Shown: positions 39,076 to 50,070 of the stretch, piece by piece
Numbering within the stretch: position 1 is the stretch's first letter
Layout of the letters: the number at the start of each line of letters is the position of its first letter
Source of the DNA: Pezicula radicicola
Taxonomy: Eukaryota > Ascomycota > Leotiomycetes > Helotiales > Dermateaceae
Length of the DNA stretch: 64,000 nucleotides
Direction of reading: 5' to 3'
NCBI GenBank assembly: GCA_003008705.1
Contig: PDUO01000035.1
Location: 6,101-70,100, forward strand
Notes under the pieces: model-generated
Database searches by the model: none
Told to the model about the DNA's origin: nothing
Seen by the model: the letters and a program-made list of their open reading frames with translations, nothing else
Position numbers and translations under genes: made by a program

Positions 39076-39712
39076 ATGGCCGACGTCGAGCTCGTCCTAG
39101 CGAATACAAAGATGTACTTCGACTTTCCCATTCCCGTAAGCTGATCTACCATCTATCCAATGACACTCAAATGATCCATCTACCAGACTCATACGTCAAA
39201 ACCAGGGCCAACCATTCCTTGACATCTTCCCCATCTGGCGCTCTCTACCCGCAACAGAAGCACTAATAACACACCTAACAAACCATATCAAAGAAACCCA
39301 CGACCTAAGTCAAATCTCCGCACTAGTCTGTCTCGAAGCAAGAGGATTCTTCTTCGCACCTCAAATCGCTAGTCGCCTTAACCTTCCCTGTGTCCCGGTA
39401 CGCAAGAATGGAAAATTACCTGGAGAATGTGTATCAGTTACTTATCAAAAGGAATATGGTCCTGATGTCTTTCAGATGAAGACAGATGCTTTTGAGGGGA
39501 TTTCTGATGAGGGTAAGAAGAAGAAAGTTGTTTTGATTGATGATTTATTGGGTCATGGTGGGAGTATTGCTGCTGCGAAGACGTTGGTTGAGATGTTGGG
39601 CATGGAAGTTGCAGAGTGTGTATTTATCTTTGATATCTTGGATTATTATGAGATTAATCAGGAGAAGTTGGGGGATTTGAAGAGGTATGCTATGGTTCAT
39701 TTGAAGGCATGA
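39076..39712 (+). CDS. Adenine phosphoribosyltransferase-like protein (divergent)
   Basis: Two exons (39076-39135, 39206-39712) encode about 188 residues. The start has a strong context (AAAATGGCC). The junction joins 'FDFPIP' to 'GQPFLDIFPIWR', the fungal APRT motif. 'LEARGFFFAPQIA' and 'PCVPVRKNGKLPG' align with APRT 'LDSRGFLFGP' and 'VRKxGKLPG'. 'VTYQKEYGPDVF' matches the Y..EYG motif. The PRPP-binding loop, however, reads 'VVLIDDLLGHGGSIAAA' where APRTs normally have DDLxATGG[ST]. APRT makes AMP from adenine and PRPP in purine salvage. The fold is clear, but two changed residues in the PRPP loop make full activity uncertain, and a paralogue is possible. Hence no gene symbol. Confidence 0.85.
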
Positions 39713-40283
39713 TAAGGATGCAGGAATGTTTTCTTTTATGTTAGTTCTTGTGTTTAGATAGATGGACTTGGAGGGCTGTCGATTTGAGTAGACTTGCTGT
39801 TGTAGAGCGCTGGGGTTGCAATAGTCCAAACTTTCCGGGTCAGGGAACTGCGCTGTAGTTTCAGACACTGTACCCTGCAAGCTAGTGGGAATAGCTTGTA
39901 GCTCAGGCTAGAACGGGTACCTGAATTTAAGGCTACCCCGCTAAGTTTAGATTGTCATTTAAGGGATGGGATATTTATCCATAACTATTTTAGAATATTT
40001 TGCTTTGTTTAATACCTATGCTAGGCTAGAAGCTAGATCAATCTACATCTTAGTTGATACACCAGTTTTTGTAATCAAGAATCAAGGTTAGACAATGCAA
40101 CCCAAACCATTCGAGATTAAGGCATTCCAGTCCATTCATTATTATTACCAATACTTTCTCCATCAAGGATCAGTCATCATTAATTACAGATTAAATCCTT
40201 CCCGACCATCTCTCAAAGCATTTATTTCTTCCTTTCCCCCACCAACATGCAAATAATTGCACTCCTCTCTTTCCTACCAACCT
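39713..40283. other. Convergent 3' region
   Basis: Between the APRT-like gene and the small secreted protein gene. No coding signal. Confidence 0.5.
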
Positions 40284-40835
40284 TCAAACCCTCTTAGCAA
40301 CAGCCGTAGCAGTAGCCTGATACCAAGTATTATACGCCGTAGCCGTATGATCCGGTTCAATAATAGCCTTACTACCAGTCCCAATACTAGAAACCGTAGA
40401 ATTACCCTCATACTCTGCAGCCTCAAAAACAAAATCCGCAGCCCTAACAATCTGACTAGCAATACTATCACCAGTATCAACAACCTTCAACCCATAATAA
40501 GAAATGGGAGAACTAGCAAAGTAACTCTGTGAGAACCGTAGGTTTGAGGAATTGCCATGTGTGAGGTCGAGATAACATGGCGTGTTTGTGTATTCGTCAC
40601 CCACTATATCGCTGACTCCTACACCGTAGTAACAGGGGATGTAGAAGGTTCCGGTGTTGTTGCTTTCGATTAGGGTTAAATTGTAGTTGCAGGAGGGGCC
40701 GTAGGGGGAGTTGGAGCAGACGCGTGTTAGGTCGTGGAGGGTGTAGATTGAGATGCTTGTTTGACGGGATTTGAGAGGTGTTGCTAGAGTGGCGCTGAGC
40801 AATGTTGCTGCGGTGAGGATGAGACTAGCCAACAT
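40284..40835 (-). CDS. Small secreted protein, 183 residues, unknown
   Basis: A single uninterrupted frame. The signal peptide is clear (MLASLILTAATLLSATLATP), followed by a likely Lys-Arg processing site 'LKSRQ'. The mature protein has four Cys, in 'CSNSPYGPSCNYNL', 'IPCYYGVG', and 'TPCYLDL', which could form two disulfides. It also has several N-glycosylation sites (NLT, NNT, NSS, NST). There is no transmembrane segment or GPI signal. I do not recognise the family. Size, secretion signal and Cys content fit an apoplastic or effector-like protein, but that is only a resemblance. Confidence 0.75.
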   Translation of the reverse strand: MLASLILTAATLLSATLATPLKSRQTSISIYTLHDLTRVCSNSPYGPSCNYNLTLIESNNTGTFYIPCYYGVGVSDIVGDEYTNTPCYLDLTHGNSSNLRFSQSYFASSPISYYGLKVVDTGDSIASQIVRAADFVFEAAEYEGNSTVSSIGTGSKAIIEPDHTATAYNTWYQATATAVAKRV

Positions 40836-42323
40836 TTTGGTGATTTTGCAAGAGTATGAGGCTTGAAAGAGTAGTTGAGAATCTTGGTTGAAGGCTGAGT
40901 TCTCAGATTAATGACTGACTAGTAAATCTCAACTTCTTGATGCTGTGAAATTAAAAGCTAGAAGGTCCATGACGTTCGCGGCATCACAGCTTTTTAAGAG
41001 CAAAAGTTGGGCCCTGAATTTTATACGAGGTAAGAGATGCAGGCTATTATTCTTAGGCCAATTATGACCAGTTATGACGTAAGATAAGCCTGGAAGGCCT
41101 GTAGCATGCGCTGTGCCGTTCGTAAATTCTAGGAAGAAACGGATGCAACTCTACAACTTCATCATTTACTGTGTAGCACCACGTAGCAGCTGACCCTTTA
41201 CAAGCAAACGTATGATAATGTGCCTTTCAGAGGCATCGCCAATTTACTTCTTGCAACGTTACCGTAAATAGTCTACAAACCGCTTCCACAGTTCAGTTGT
41301 GAAGATTAACTGGTTTAAAGTATTTCGTTGAGTAGCGATCGGCAAGAAAAGCACCGCTGCGCCACTTGATGCGATGCATGTGGATTTCTATCCCAGTTCT
41401 TGACAGGCTACTGGCGGAGATTTGGATTAACCTTAACAGCGCGCTGTCAAACCCACATCACCTAAGTGGGGGACTCCATCCGTGTATAAAAAGTTTCTCA
41501 AATTCTCCATACTTGCACAGCATAAAAAGGGTACTCAAGTATTTGCTAGCAAATTCAACCGTTCTGGTAAGAATCTCTGGAGTACCTAGAGCCAACACCG
41601 AAGTACAAGTACATTTTCGGTACTAAGATTGACAAGAACCCAACTAGTTCCTAAATTCACTAACTGCTCGAAATACACCCTACTCACTAAGTGTACACCA
41701 CACCAACAGTTAAAGTTATACTTGTGCCGCGATCTTATTTCAACAATCAGTTTCCCTAATCACCAGATATGTTTCGTGATATAAAGTGTTGAATATATGG
41801 AATAGTCATGTAACTGCCACTATAAGTAGGCTCTTCTCACCGACTTAGTAGTTCCACACAGAATACAACACCTTTGCCACCACCCATATGTTGCTCCCAA
41901 ATAACCTTGCCATTCAATATAAAGCAATTTCCGTGATTCTTGCCAAACTCGAAATGTTCTTGTAAAAGAATTTTCTCTCGTGCTCTATCCATACCTATAT
42001 TCCCGCCTGAGATGAAGACTTGCATAAAAACTCAATGAGGACCAAGAAAACCTGCACGTCCTCATTTCTCAATTGAAATCCCGGAGCTACACTTTCCTCG
42101 CGTAGAATAAACTCGAGATTTAAGCTTGTAGCGCATAAACGCATTTTTGCAACTTTTTCTCGACCGGTCGAGAGACACCGAAATGTCAATCCATTGGAAC
42201 ACCACCCTCCGCCCGTTTCTCAACTAAACAGTTCAGCTACGACAAAATACAATGGATCAGTGCAGGCTCTTGGATGGTCGACTAGACACTTTCATACCTC
42301 TGCATCGGTCCAGGCACGCCAAC
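40836..42323. other. Intergenic, no supported gene
   Basis: Two minus-strand ORFs (41837-42025, 41995-42189) overlap and carry no motif I recognise. The rest shows nothing. Confidence 0.45.
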
Positions 42324-43290
42324 CTAGATGCCGACGTTTGCCTCTGACTTAGATTCTACAATATGCTGCTGAAAAGCTAAAATACAGGCCCGAGTCGGCC
42401 GGTTCAGAACCCTGGCAATCTCTGAAAACTCCACTCCTTCCTTACATTTTGTCGATATGTACTCCAACTAGGTCGTCTTTTATTAGCATATTTCATATTG
42501 AAAACTGGTATCATGGCTCTGTACCTCGTCATCACTCCAGTGACCGCGCCTGTCCTGTAGCGCCGCCCGTGCACATTTCCTTAGAACATGAGTCCTATGA
42601 TTCATGGCATTTATCGTTCTGTTAAAGTCCGATGTAAGCTGGTTGTACGTTCTTCCCTTCCGGCGTTCTTGGATTAACTTTTCGTCCTTGGTCGTCAGTC
42701 TTCGCATGGGATGCAATGAGCTCAGTGAAAGTACCTCTTCGGCACTCCAGCGCAGGTCTAGGTTCTGACTCCCATAACGCCGCTGACAACCCAGAGGACT
42801 TCTGACCAATTTAATCCCAATTTGGATCCAACTCCTTCCCTCAGAGCGAAGCTTGCATAGCAGGGCGACCTAATCACCGACTCTTAGCGAGCTTCTAAAT
42901 TATATTATCAAACCAAGTTGGAAGAGCAATACTTCATCCTTATTCCAATGACGCTTCTCTCTATGTCTTACAATCGGTCCTCCTCTCCGTTGATCTTTAT
43001 TGTAACATGAGGATAGAGTCCGACCCAAGTCAAAGCCAATCTGGCCATAAGATACACCTTCTCGCGCCTTAATCGAAGGTAGGCAATCTAAGGATGTATG
43101 AGTGATAATAAAACCGTTTGCAAAACACAAGGGCCACTCGTACTTCATCCTAGGTCCACCGCCTGGTAGACCGTTTCTTCTGTTTGCCGGAGCTTTGAGA
43201 ACTATAGGAGCGACACTTGGCTTTTGGCTTCCTAAAGTCAGTTCTAAGGCCTTGTAGGAAGCTAACATGCTGATAACTTTTGGCAAATCT
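42324..43290 (-). pseudogene. Tandem Myb/SANT-repeat protein gene, probably broken at its 5' end
   Basis: The intact part reads as exons ending at 42933, then 42869-42525 and 42467-42324. The introns both follow the same '(W)xxDE' point of the repeat. Four Myb-like repeats are visible through the motifs 'EGVSYGQIGFDLGRTLSSC', 'EGRSWIQIGIKLVRSPLGC', 'KGRTYNQLTSDFNRTINAM', and 'EGVEFSEIARVLNRPTRAC', each preceded by a W-[ST/N]-x-[DE]-E segment. Upstream, the frame that should lead into the first repeat reads R-R-W-T-stop-D-E. The following exon then needs one extra base to reach 'GVSYGQIG'. A shorter product from an ATG at 43268 could still be made by reading through this stretch in another frame. 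DNA binding is expected of the family; targets are unknown. Confidence 0.6.
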
Positions 43291-43685
43291 GACTGTCTGA
43301 AGAGAGAGTTAGTAAACTGGTACGCAATAAACGAAGATGCGAGGAAATATCATTGGAGCACTCGCCGGGTCCTGCCTAGGTTTACAATATACTTATAGCA
43401 CGACGAATCAACGTAGGGTGTAAAACGGAAGATTTTGATTAAAATAGTCTAGTCTACTTTCTAGCCTTGGCTTGGGAGATAATCCAAATCATGCTTCACC
43501 AAGCCAGCAAGTAATTGCGACCCTTATCGAGGGTTGCTCAAATGTCTGATTGTATGTCCATCTCTCATTGTTTGTAACTCTCCGTAACAAGGCTGGCATT
43601 CAATAGCCTCCTCACATGAACAGACAGTATATACTGGCTTTGTGGATTGAGTACCAAATTACCCCAGTTTCAGGAAGACATCATG
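43291..43685. other. Short intergenic region
   Basis: Between the Myb-repeat gene and the 3' end of the folylpolyglutamate synthase gene. No coding signal. The true 5' part of the Myb gene may extend into it. Confidence 0.4.
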
Positions 43686-45431
43686 TTAAATTGATGAGGG
43701 ACCTACCGGAGGCGTTGAAAAATTGGCTTTTTTGGGCTTCAATGCTGGTCCATGTGCAGCTTGATCAAGTAGCTGCAGCACACCACCAACCAGATGCAAG
43801 CTTCCTGTCACCAGAACAATCAGCTTCGTTTCTTGGGGCGATGTATTGCTAATACGCTGAGCTAGTGCGACAGCTTCCTCAATACTCTTGTAAGTGACGT
43901 ATTTGCCGTTTCGATCAATAACTGAATACACACTCCCCATATTCTCCTGCACGCTAAGGTCTGCTTTGCACTGGCTATTTTCTTGTCCAGTAGAACCAAC
44001 GAAAATTTGGTTCGTGCAAAACGACGCATAATCAAATACTTGAGGTTTTGCAGAGAACCACCCAAGCCGAATTTGAGTGAGAAACCCTCTGAGAAGGGCG
44101 ACTGGATCGCGTTCTTGTTGATTAAATATCAGCATGGTTTCGTAGTCACCAACAAAGGTATCTAGTCTGGCATTGGTGAATTCTTCGAATTTGTCATGGT
44201 ACCAGCATGCAGTTTCCTTAAGACTATCGTGCGTATGTGCCCCATCAAGAAGCCATATGATGTTGCCTTCAGGTCGTACTTGACATCTTCCAGGCCAATG
44301 TACATTCTGCAGACCAACTCTGAACTTTTCTGGAAGGCCCTTATTGAAATCCTCAGCATGTAAGAGCCCTGTCGCCTTCAAATATGATGCGGCAACGGCG
44401 ACTGCTAGACTCGCATTATCCTTCTGAAAATCTCCCGCCAATCCAATCTTTACTTCATCCTTGTCATGTAGAGATGATCTTTCGATCACTTCTAAAGTAA
44501 CTCCCTTTTGAATTGCTCTTTGAGCGAGGACAGCTTGGGCCTCTGGAACCTGAATCACAGTGAATGCAGGAATACCTGTCTTCATAATGCCTGCTTTGTG
44601 CCATGCAATTTCCTCAATTGTCTCCCCGAGCATTCCAGTATGATCAATTCCTAGTCGAGTGATGGCACTTGCGGACACTGCCTCTTTGGGCAATATGTTG
44701 GTTGAATCATACTCCCCCCCAATCCCACATTCTATAATTGCTGTCTCAATTCCTTCTCGCAGGAACACATGGAACGCCAAAATGGTGAGAAAGCGAAAAT
44801 AGCCTGGCTTCGTCGCAGCGGACGTAGGGTCAGGATGTGGAGGGGTGGAGGTAGACGCAGCATGGGTGAATCTCTCCCAAAGCTCGAAGAAGTACTTTGT
44901 AAATAGTGGTTCCGATATTGGCAGACCCCCAATCCTAACTCTTTCACGAACAGTGACAAGATGTGGCGAAGTATATAGACCAATCTTCCCCAGACCTTTT
45001 CCAGTGCCCTGCTTAGATGCTTCATCATCCACTCGATATTGGGACAGTATACTCTCCAAGATGGCGCAAACACTGCCTTTGCCCTTTGTACCAGCCACGT
45101 GCAAGCATTTCAACCCTCCCTTCACAAAGTCCTCTACACCATACCCTGCCTTCTTTGTCCAGTCCAGCATTTCAGGTATTGCAGCTGCGTTCATATCGAC
45201 ATTGGATTTAGAGACGGACGATACGACCGTGCGATTCGATTGAAGACTATCGAGTAGAGCAAGAGCATCTTCATATGTGCGCCCGGAAGTACCAACTAGT
45301 CCGCCAGTAGGAGGACCATCCGGAGTCTTGCCTGAACTCATGATATTCGTTGTTGAGAACTGGCGGGGTTGCTGAGGGATAATTATGACCAGACCGCGAA
45401 GGAATGTAGGCAAGTGGGATAGAGAACGCAT
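43686..45431 (-). CDS. MET7: Folylpolyglutamate synthase
   Basis: A single exon of 581 residues from an ATG at 45431, or 551 from a second ATG at 45341. The enzyme adds glutamates to folates, with ATP, to retain them in cytosol and mitochondria. Motifs: the P-loop 'VAGTKGKGSVCAILES' near residue 120 of the long form, 'GLYTSPHLVTVRERVRI', 'ETAIIECGIGGEYDSTN', 'ITRLGIDHTGMLGETIEEIA' and 'HKAGIMK', 'WPGRCQV', 'WLLDGAHTHDS', and a C-terminal 'VTGSLHLVGGVL'. This order and length identify FPGS rather than the shorter dihydrofolate synthase. The 30 residues before the second Met (MRSLSHLPTFLRGL...RQFSTTNI) form a typical mitochondrial presequence, so the two starts probably give mitochondrial and cytosolic forms. 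The frame stays open further upstream without obvious coding value. Confidence 0.93.
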   Translation of the reverse strand: MRSLSHLPTFLRGLVIIIPQQPRQFSTTNIMSSGKTPDGPPTGGLVGTSGRTYEDALALLDSLQSNRTVVSSVSKSNVDMNAAAIPEMLDWTKKAGYGVEDFVKGGLKCLHVAGTKGKGSVCAILESILSQYRVDDEASKQGTGKGLGKIGLYTSPHLVTVRERVRIGGLPISEPLFTKYFFELWERFTHAASTSTPPHPDPTSAATKPGYFRFLTILAFHVFLREGIETAIIECGIGGEYDSTNILPKEAVSASAITRLGIDHTGMLGETIEEIAWHKAGIMKTGIPAFTVIQVPEAQAVLAQRAIQKGVTLEVIERSSLHDKDEVKIGLAGDFQKDNASLAVAVAASYLKATGLLHAEDFNKGLPEKFRVGLQNVHWPGRCQVRPEGNIIWLLDGAHTHDSLKETACWYHDKFEEFTNARLDTFVGDYETMLIFNQQERDPVALLRGFLTQIRLGWFSAKPQVFDYASFCTNQIFVGSTGQENSQCKADLSVQENMGSVYSVIDRNGKYVTYKSIEEAVALAQRISNTSPQETKLIVLVTGSLHLVGGVLQLLDQAAHGPALKPKKANFSTPPVGPSSI

Positions 45432-45895
45432 GGGGGCATTACGATAGTGGGCGACGAAGCAGGTAGCCGCCGCCTTTGGATTATGTATTGTTGTAGTTGG
45501 ATAGATGAGATTGTCTGGATTTGAGCTGTCTGCGATCGCGACGGAACGCCCTGGTTTCCACGTGACCATGTTTACTTCAAACACGAGCGTCTTCACAATT
45601 GCAGTCGTTCCTAGAGGTTACTCCGTTTTATTGTTTGAATGCTTGGTACAATATACTACTTATCTGCTACGCATCATACCAATTTCCCCATTCCACCTAA
45701 CCATTGATACAGAGCCAAATATCCTCTTATCCAGGCCTTCTCCAAGTAAGAATACAACAAATGGAAGCCTGTGCAAGGAAGCACTTTAACAGCAGCACCC
45801 TTTTCGCTAAGACAAGCAATTCGCGCCATTTTCCCCATCCCATAAACACTGTTACTTCTGTAACGCAAAATAGTCAAACATTTTGTTGGAAATCA
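45432..45895. other. Short intergenic region between FPGS and CAF-1 genes
   Basis: 464 bases between two genes transcribed in the same (minus) direction. No coding signal. Confidence 0.5.
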
Positions 45896-48199
45896 TTAAG
45901 TGCCACTACTACTACTAGCATTCGGATCGCCACTCACGAGTGTGGGTGCTATCCGCCGTCTCTTCTTGTCCGCTGTATCCCCACCTACAGATCCGTCTTC
46001 TCGCTCACTCTCACTTAATCCAGAGGCATCTCTCTTTACTCCACTAATAGAACTAGCAGTGCTTCGAGGAGTTTGCGGTGGGGTTGTCATGGGCATCCCT
46101 CCCACAAAACTGTTGTTTCCTGCAGCGATACCTGGGAGGCTTCCGGACACAAGTGTTGGGTTCGATATGACGGTGTTTGGATTTTGAGGAGCGTACGAAG
46201 CTTGTGTGGCAACTGAAGATGTGGAGTTTGAGCGAGTGGGTGAGGACGGCCTCATATTTGAATTGGGTTGACTAAGCGGGTGCGCTGGTGGTGAGGGCGC
46301 GTACTGTGATGCTGAGAAGGAGGATGAGGTACGATGATGATGGTTTGCTGGTGGATTGGGATTGAAGGGTGAAGGGGGCGCAATAGTAGAGGTGGGTGTT
46401 GGGACAGGCGTATTTTGAGAAGATGATACCGCGGTACCTGTACTGAGAACAGGATGTTTTGCAGTAGGAACTTCACCAGCGTATGGCTGGCCAAGTTCCC
46501 CAGATGTGAAAGTCAGCGTGGAGCAGAAACCATCTGAAGAGGTCATTATAAGCGTCAGACCATCTGAGGACCTGCGTTCAATGTTAGTGGTAAGCTGGCA
46601 ATCTATCCGAAAGAACTCTTACCAAGTCAGATCTGTAAAAGTCGCACAGTGTAAATTACTGACCACGCAAAGCGGGGTTTGCTGCTGCGTGTCATACAGT
46701 AACACGGAGTCTTCCGTTGCGACGGCGCAAACCATGCGATACGGTAAAGAAAAGGCCATGGTTGGGCCTTGAGATGCTGCGTTAGTCTCTACCTCCAATT
46801 GCTTTGGTGCTGACGTTGGCTCTGGAGTCTCGCTCGATTGTGAAATGAGTGGTGGAGGCTCCATGACCGATTGGCCGGGTGAAGGCTTGGAAATGGCGGG
46901 TTCTGGGAGAGAAGTCATCGAATCGTCTGACGAGGTATCTATTGTGATGTGCTTCGTCGACGGAACGGATTTCCTTGGGGTGTAGAAGACCGGGGAAAAC
47001 TTCACCACCACAGAAGGTTTCTTGTGCCCGGGTAGGTGAGCTATAGGAGGTCTGTTGATCCCTCCTCGTGTGTAGATGTACACGGTGTTGGTGACCTCGT
47101 ATAAAGTCTTTGCCGACTCATCTAAGCCCTTATGCTGTGATTGATACTGCCCTGCGGGGGTATATAACAAGCTTCCATCGGGTGTGAAGGTTAGCCGACG
47201 GAAGAAAGACTTTAAGGTATCATTGGCATATAGGTTGGCATTCTTAACTCCAATTCCTGTGTATGGTTTTGGTGATGCTTCCATCGGCATGACTGCTGGC
47301 AGAGGCATGGATGGTGCTGGTGAAGCAGACCGCCGCATTGAGGGAGATGATCCAAACGATGACCTCCTGCTATGACTTATTACACTTGGCGGGTTCATCG
47401 GCAAAGCTAAAGATGTTGGAGTTCCCGGACAAGAAGGCCCTGGAGACCCAACAGCATTGTTGGCTCCTTCAGCGGATAATTGTGCTCGAAAGCCCATGTC
47501 TGGGGGAGCCGGACTGCTCGAAGATATCCTTCTACTTGGCAGATCCATCTTCTGGTTGGTGGCAAGCTTTCTGGGATCCTCTCGGCCGTCTAGGACGAAC
47601 TGTCCATCCCTTGTTCTGAGCGAGTATACATGTGCAGACCGGTCGGAGGACTGCGTTGCTATATATTCGTTCAGAGGATCCCACGCGACGCCCTGCACAT
47701 AATGGTGATGTTCAGCAATCTGCCGGATGAGTGCACCTGTCTGAGCGTTGTATATCCTAGCCACATTATCCATTGCTCCTACAAGAATATATAGGCCATC
47801 CGGAGACCAAGCCAAGTCGTATATTTCCGCACCGGTCGATCGACACATGTGCTTCGTCCTCCAAGTCTCCTTGTCTTCAATTCCATCCTCGCCAAATGCG
47901 GGGGTGCTACTATGTGTTTCGGAAGGGACCCAGAGGATGACATTCCCGTCATCTCCAGCTGATGCCAACAACTCGCCTCTAGGAGCCCATCGGACGACAT
48001 TGACAGCCTGAGTATGCTTCGCCAGTGTACTCAAGTATTCGACTTTGCGTTCCTCGCCCTCGGGTTCTAATCGCCATAACCTTACATTTGTGTCACCCCC
48101 ACCTGTAGCTAATCTACCTTTGCCATGGGGTTCGAAGTGTGCTGAGTATATGGGGCTGTTCTTGTCGTGCCAGTTGACTATCAATGGTGTTGCCTTCAT
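45896..48199 (-). CDS. CAC2: Chromatin assembly factor 1 subunit B (p60/Cac2), WD40 protein
   Basis: Two exons (48199-46623, 46571-45896) encode about 750 residues. It is the middle subunit of CAF-1, which deposits H3-H4 on newly replicated DNA. The N-terminus 'MKATPLIVNWHDKNSPIYS' is the family hallmark. WD repeats follow: 'RLATGGGDTNVRLWRL', 'LLASAGDDGNVILW', 'DLAWSPDGLYILVGAMDNVA', 'YIATQSSDRSAHVY', and later 'LTFTPDGSLLYTPAG', 'VVVKFSPVFY', and 'DLTWSSDGLTLIMTSSDGFC' across the intron. A Ser/Pro-rich insert lies around residues 220-300. The C-terminus is low-complexity, ending after a basic 'DKKRRRIAPTL' that could be a nuclear signal. The fungal protein is longer than yeast Cac2 because of the insert and tail. 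Confidence 0.93.
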
Positions 48200-50070
48200 C
48201 TTGCCGTAGGATCGTTATCAAGGTGCGGGCAGGGTCGTGGGAGCGTCAGCAACACATGGGCTTTCGTAAGAGGGTCCCGAAGGGTGGTTGTTTGGCAGAG
48301 AGGGGTCAGAGAATAGGAGGAGAATTATACAATGGCTGACTGCTTTGATAATCAGGGCGTTTGCAACGTTGGAGAAAGTATGGTTGTCGTTTGTTACCGG
48401 CGGCACGCGTAACCTTGTGAAAAGGATACCCCTCTTGGTAGAGTGGTGACGGTGGAGTTAGAAGAGATTAAGGGATTTAATTGAAGTGATTAAGTACTTG
48501 GTATGTAGAGGAAAGTACAGTAGAGGTTTGACAAAACAGGATCGTCTCTATTCAGGTGAGCTATGTCGCGTTGATCCAATGAGGTATGCTCTGTTTCAAG
48601 CATGGCAATGGGGGGACAATTAAAGCGGCACATCATCCACCAAAGATAATCGCTAGCAGCGTAGCATGCGGTGCTGAGATAGATGGTAAATTTCGGAGCA
48701 ACTTCGAAAATTAAGTCCAGCGCAGAAGCGCGTTTTCATGGAACAAAAAAAAAATGTCTTCGTACTCACAGTTGCGAAAAGACTCTCTAGGTGGACTGAG
48801 CGGTTGCTATGATACAGAGGTACGAAAGTACAGTGATACAGTGGTGCAGGATCTCAAATGCCGCTTTTAAGACCTGCAGAATATCGTAGGTACAGATCAG
48901 ACGAAGAAAGCGATGAACACAACACAAAGCCAAGGCGGCCTGCTACTATACCTTATATGAGATATACCCTATGATACCTCGTCCTACCTTTAAGCAACCC
49001 CCGCAGTCGCTTTCAAAGCCACAAGTAGCGATGGCAGTCTGCCTCAGCATCCTTAGCAATAAGCTAAGGTAGGTACGGTAGGTATTACTTGCTGGACCCG
49101 ATCTACCGTTGTCCTCCAAAGGTCTACTCGTAACCCCAGATCCGGATCTCTTCAGCATGTACGAACTGTATGTACAATACTCCGTCCGTTCTGCCTACCC
49201 GGGCGCAGGACCCATTCGAGGTGCTGCACCCAAGCGGAAAGCATCCTCAACCCATGAGGGTCTAAAGCTTGAACTCAAGGGTGCGCGATGTTGAAGCTGG
49301 CGGCTCCGCTGCAGGTGTCACGGTGGTTTGAAAGGTCCATCTGCAATCCTTCCAGTAGACATCTCACCGCTCTGTTCTGGGCCGCCTTCACACGTTTACT
49401 CCGTACCGTACAGTACACGGCCACGATAAGGAATCCTCGTTGCCCGCGTCCTGGATGCAAGCCTGCAAGCCCTGCAAGCCCTGCAACTCAATCATACAAG
49501 CTAGGTAGGTAGTGGCCGCTGACATTTATCAATATGACTGTCTGATGTGATTCTCACGGTGAGTCAGTCCTTCTCCGCCGTTCTCACCTGCCAATCCGGA
49601 CAAGGGCTCACCCTTCTAGCGATCTTCTCTCCCCCTTCACGAGTCCACTAGCAGAAATATACGCCGAACACCCCACTTTCCGCCCTGCTGCACCACGACA
49701 TCTGAGCTGCTCAATATCTCTACTAAAGTCTCCCGGATGACTCAATAATGTAGGACGACGACTTTCTTTTGCATATCATTCCAGCTTGCCGTCATATTTC
49801 CAAAAGGGAACTCCTTTCCCTTCCTCCCTTTCCCTCCCATCCACATAAACTGCTTTTCTATCCTTCTTCATAAGAGCCCCTGGCTTAAACATGATGTCCG
49901 TCAATTGATGCCAAGGACAGTCTTGAATCGCCCCCATTGACTTAGTTTATTTATTCACTTTTCCCGTTCATTGTTCTCCTGGGCTGTTGAAGTCTTGGGA
50001 GCATCTGCAACAGACAAGCAGAACCAGGCTGACAGCACCAATTCCCTCCGCCAGTTGCATTATCATCGGC
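48200..50070. other. Divergent intergenic region between CAF-1 and ABC transporter genes
   Basis: About 1.9 kb. It contains short GTAC-rich words such as GGTAGGTACGGTAGGTA near 49067-49084 and CCGTACCGTACAGTAC near 49400. A CTGCAAGCC trimer lies near 49466-49488. Several small ORFs have no motif. The ABC transcript leader probably lies in the last few hundred bases. Confidence 0.5.

Noticed and set aside
41837..42189. Overlapping minus-strand ORFs downstream of the Myb gene
   Set aside because: The frames cannot be joined by a good intron, and the translations match nothing I know.
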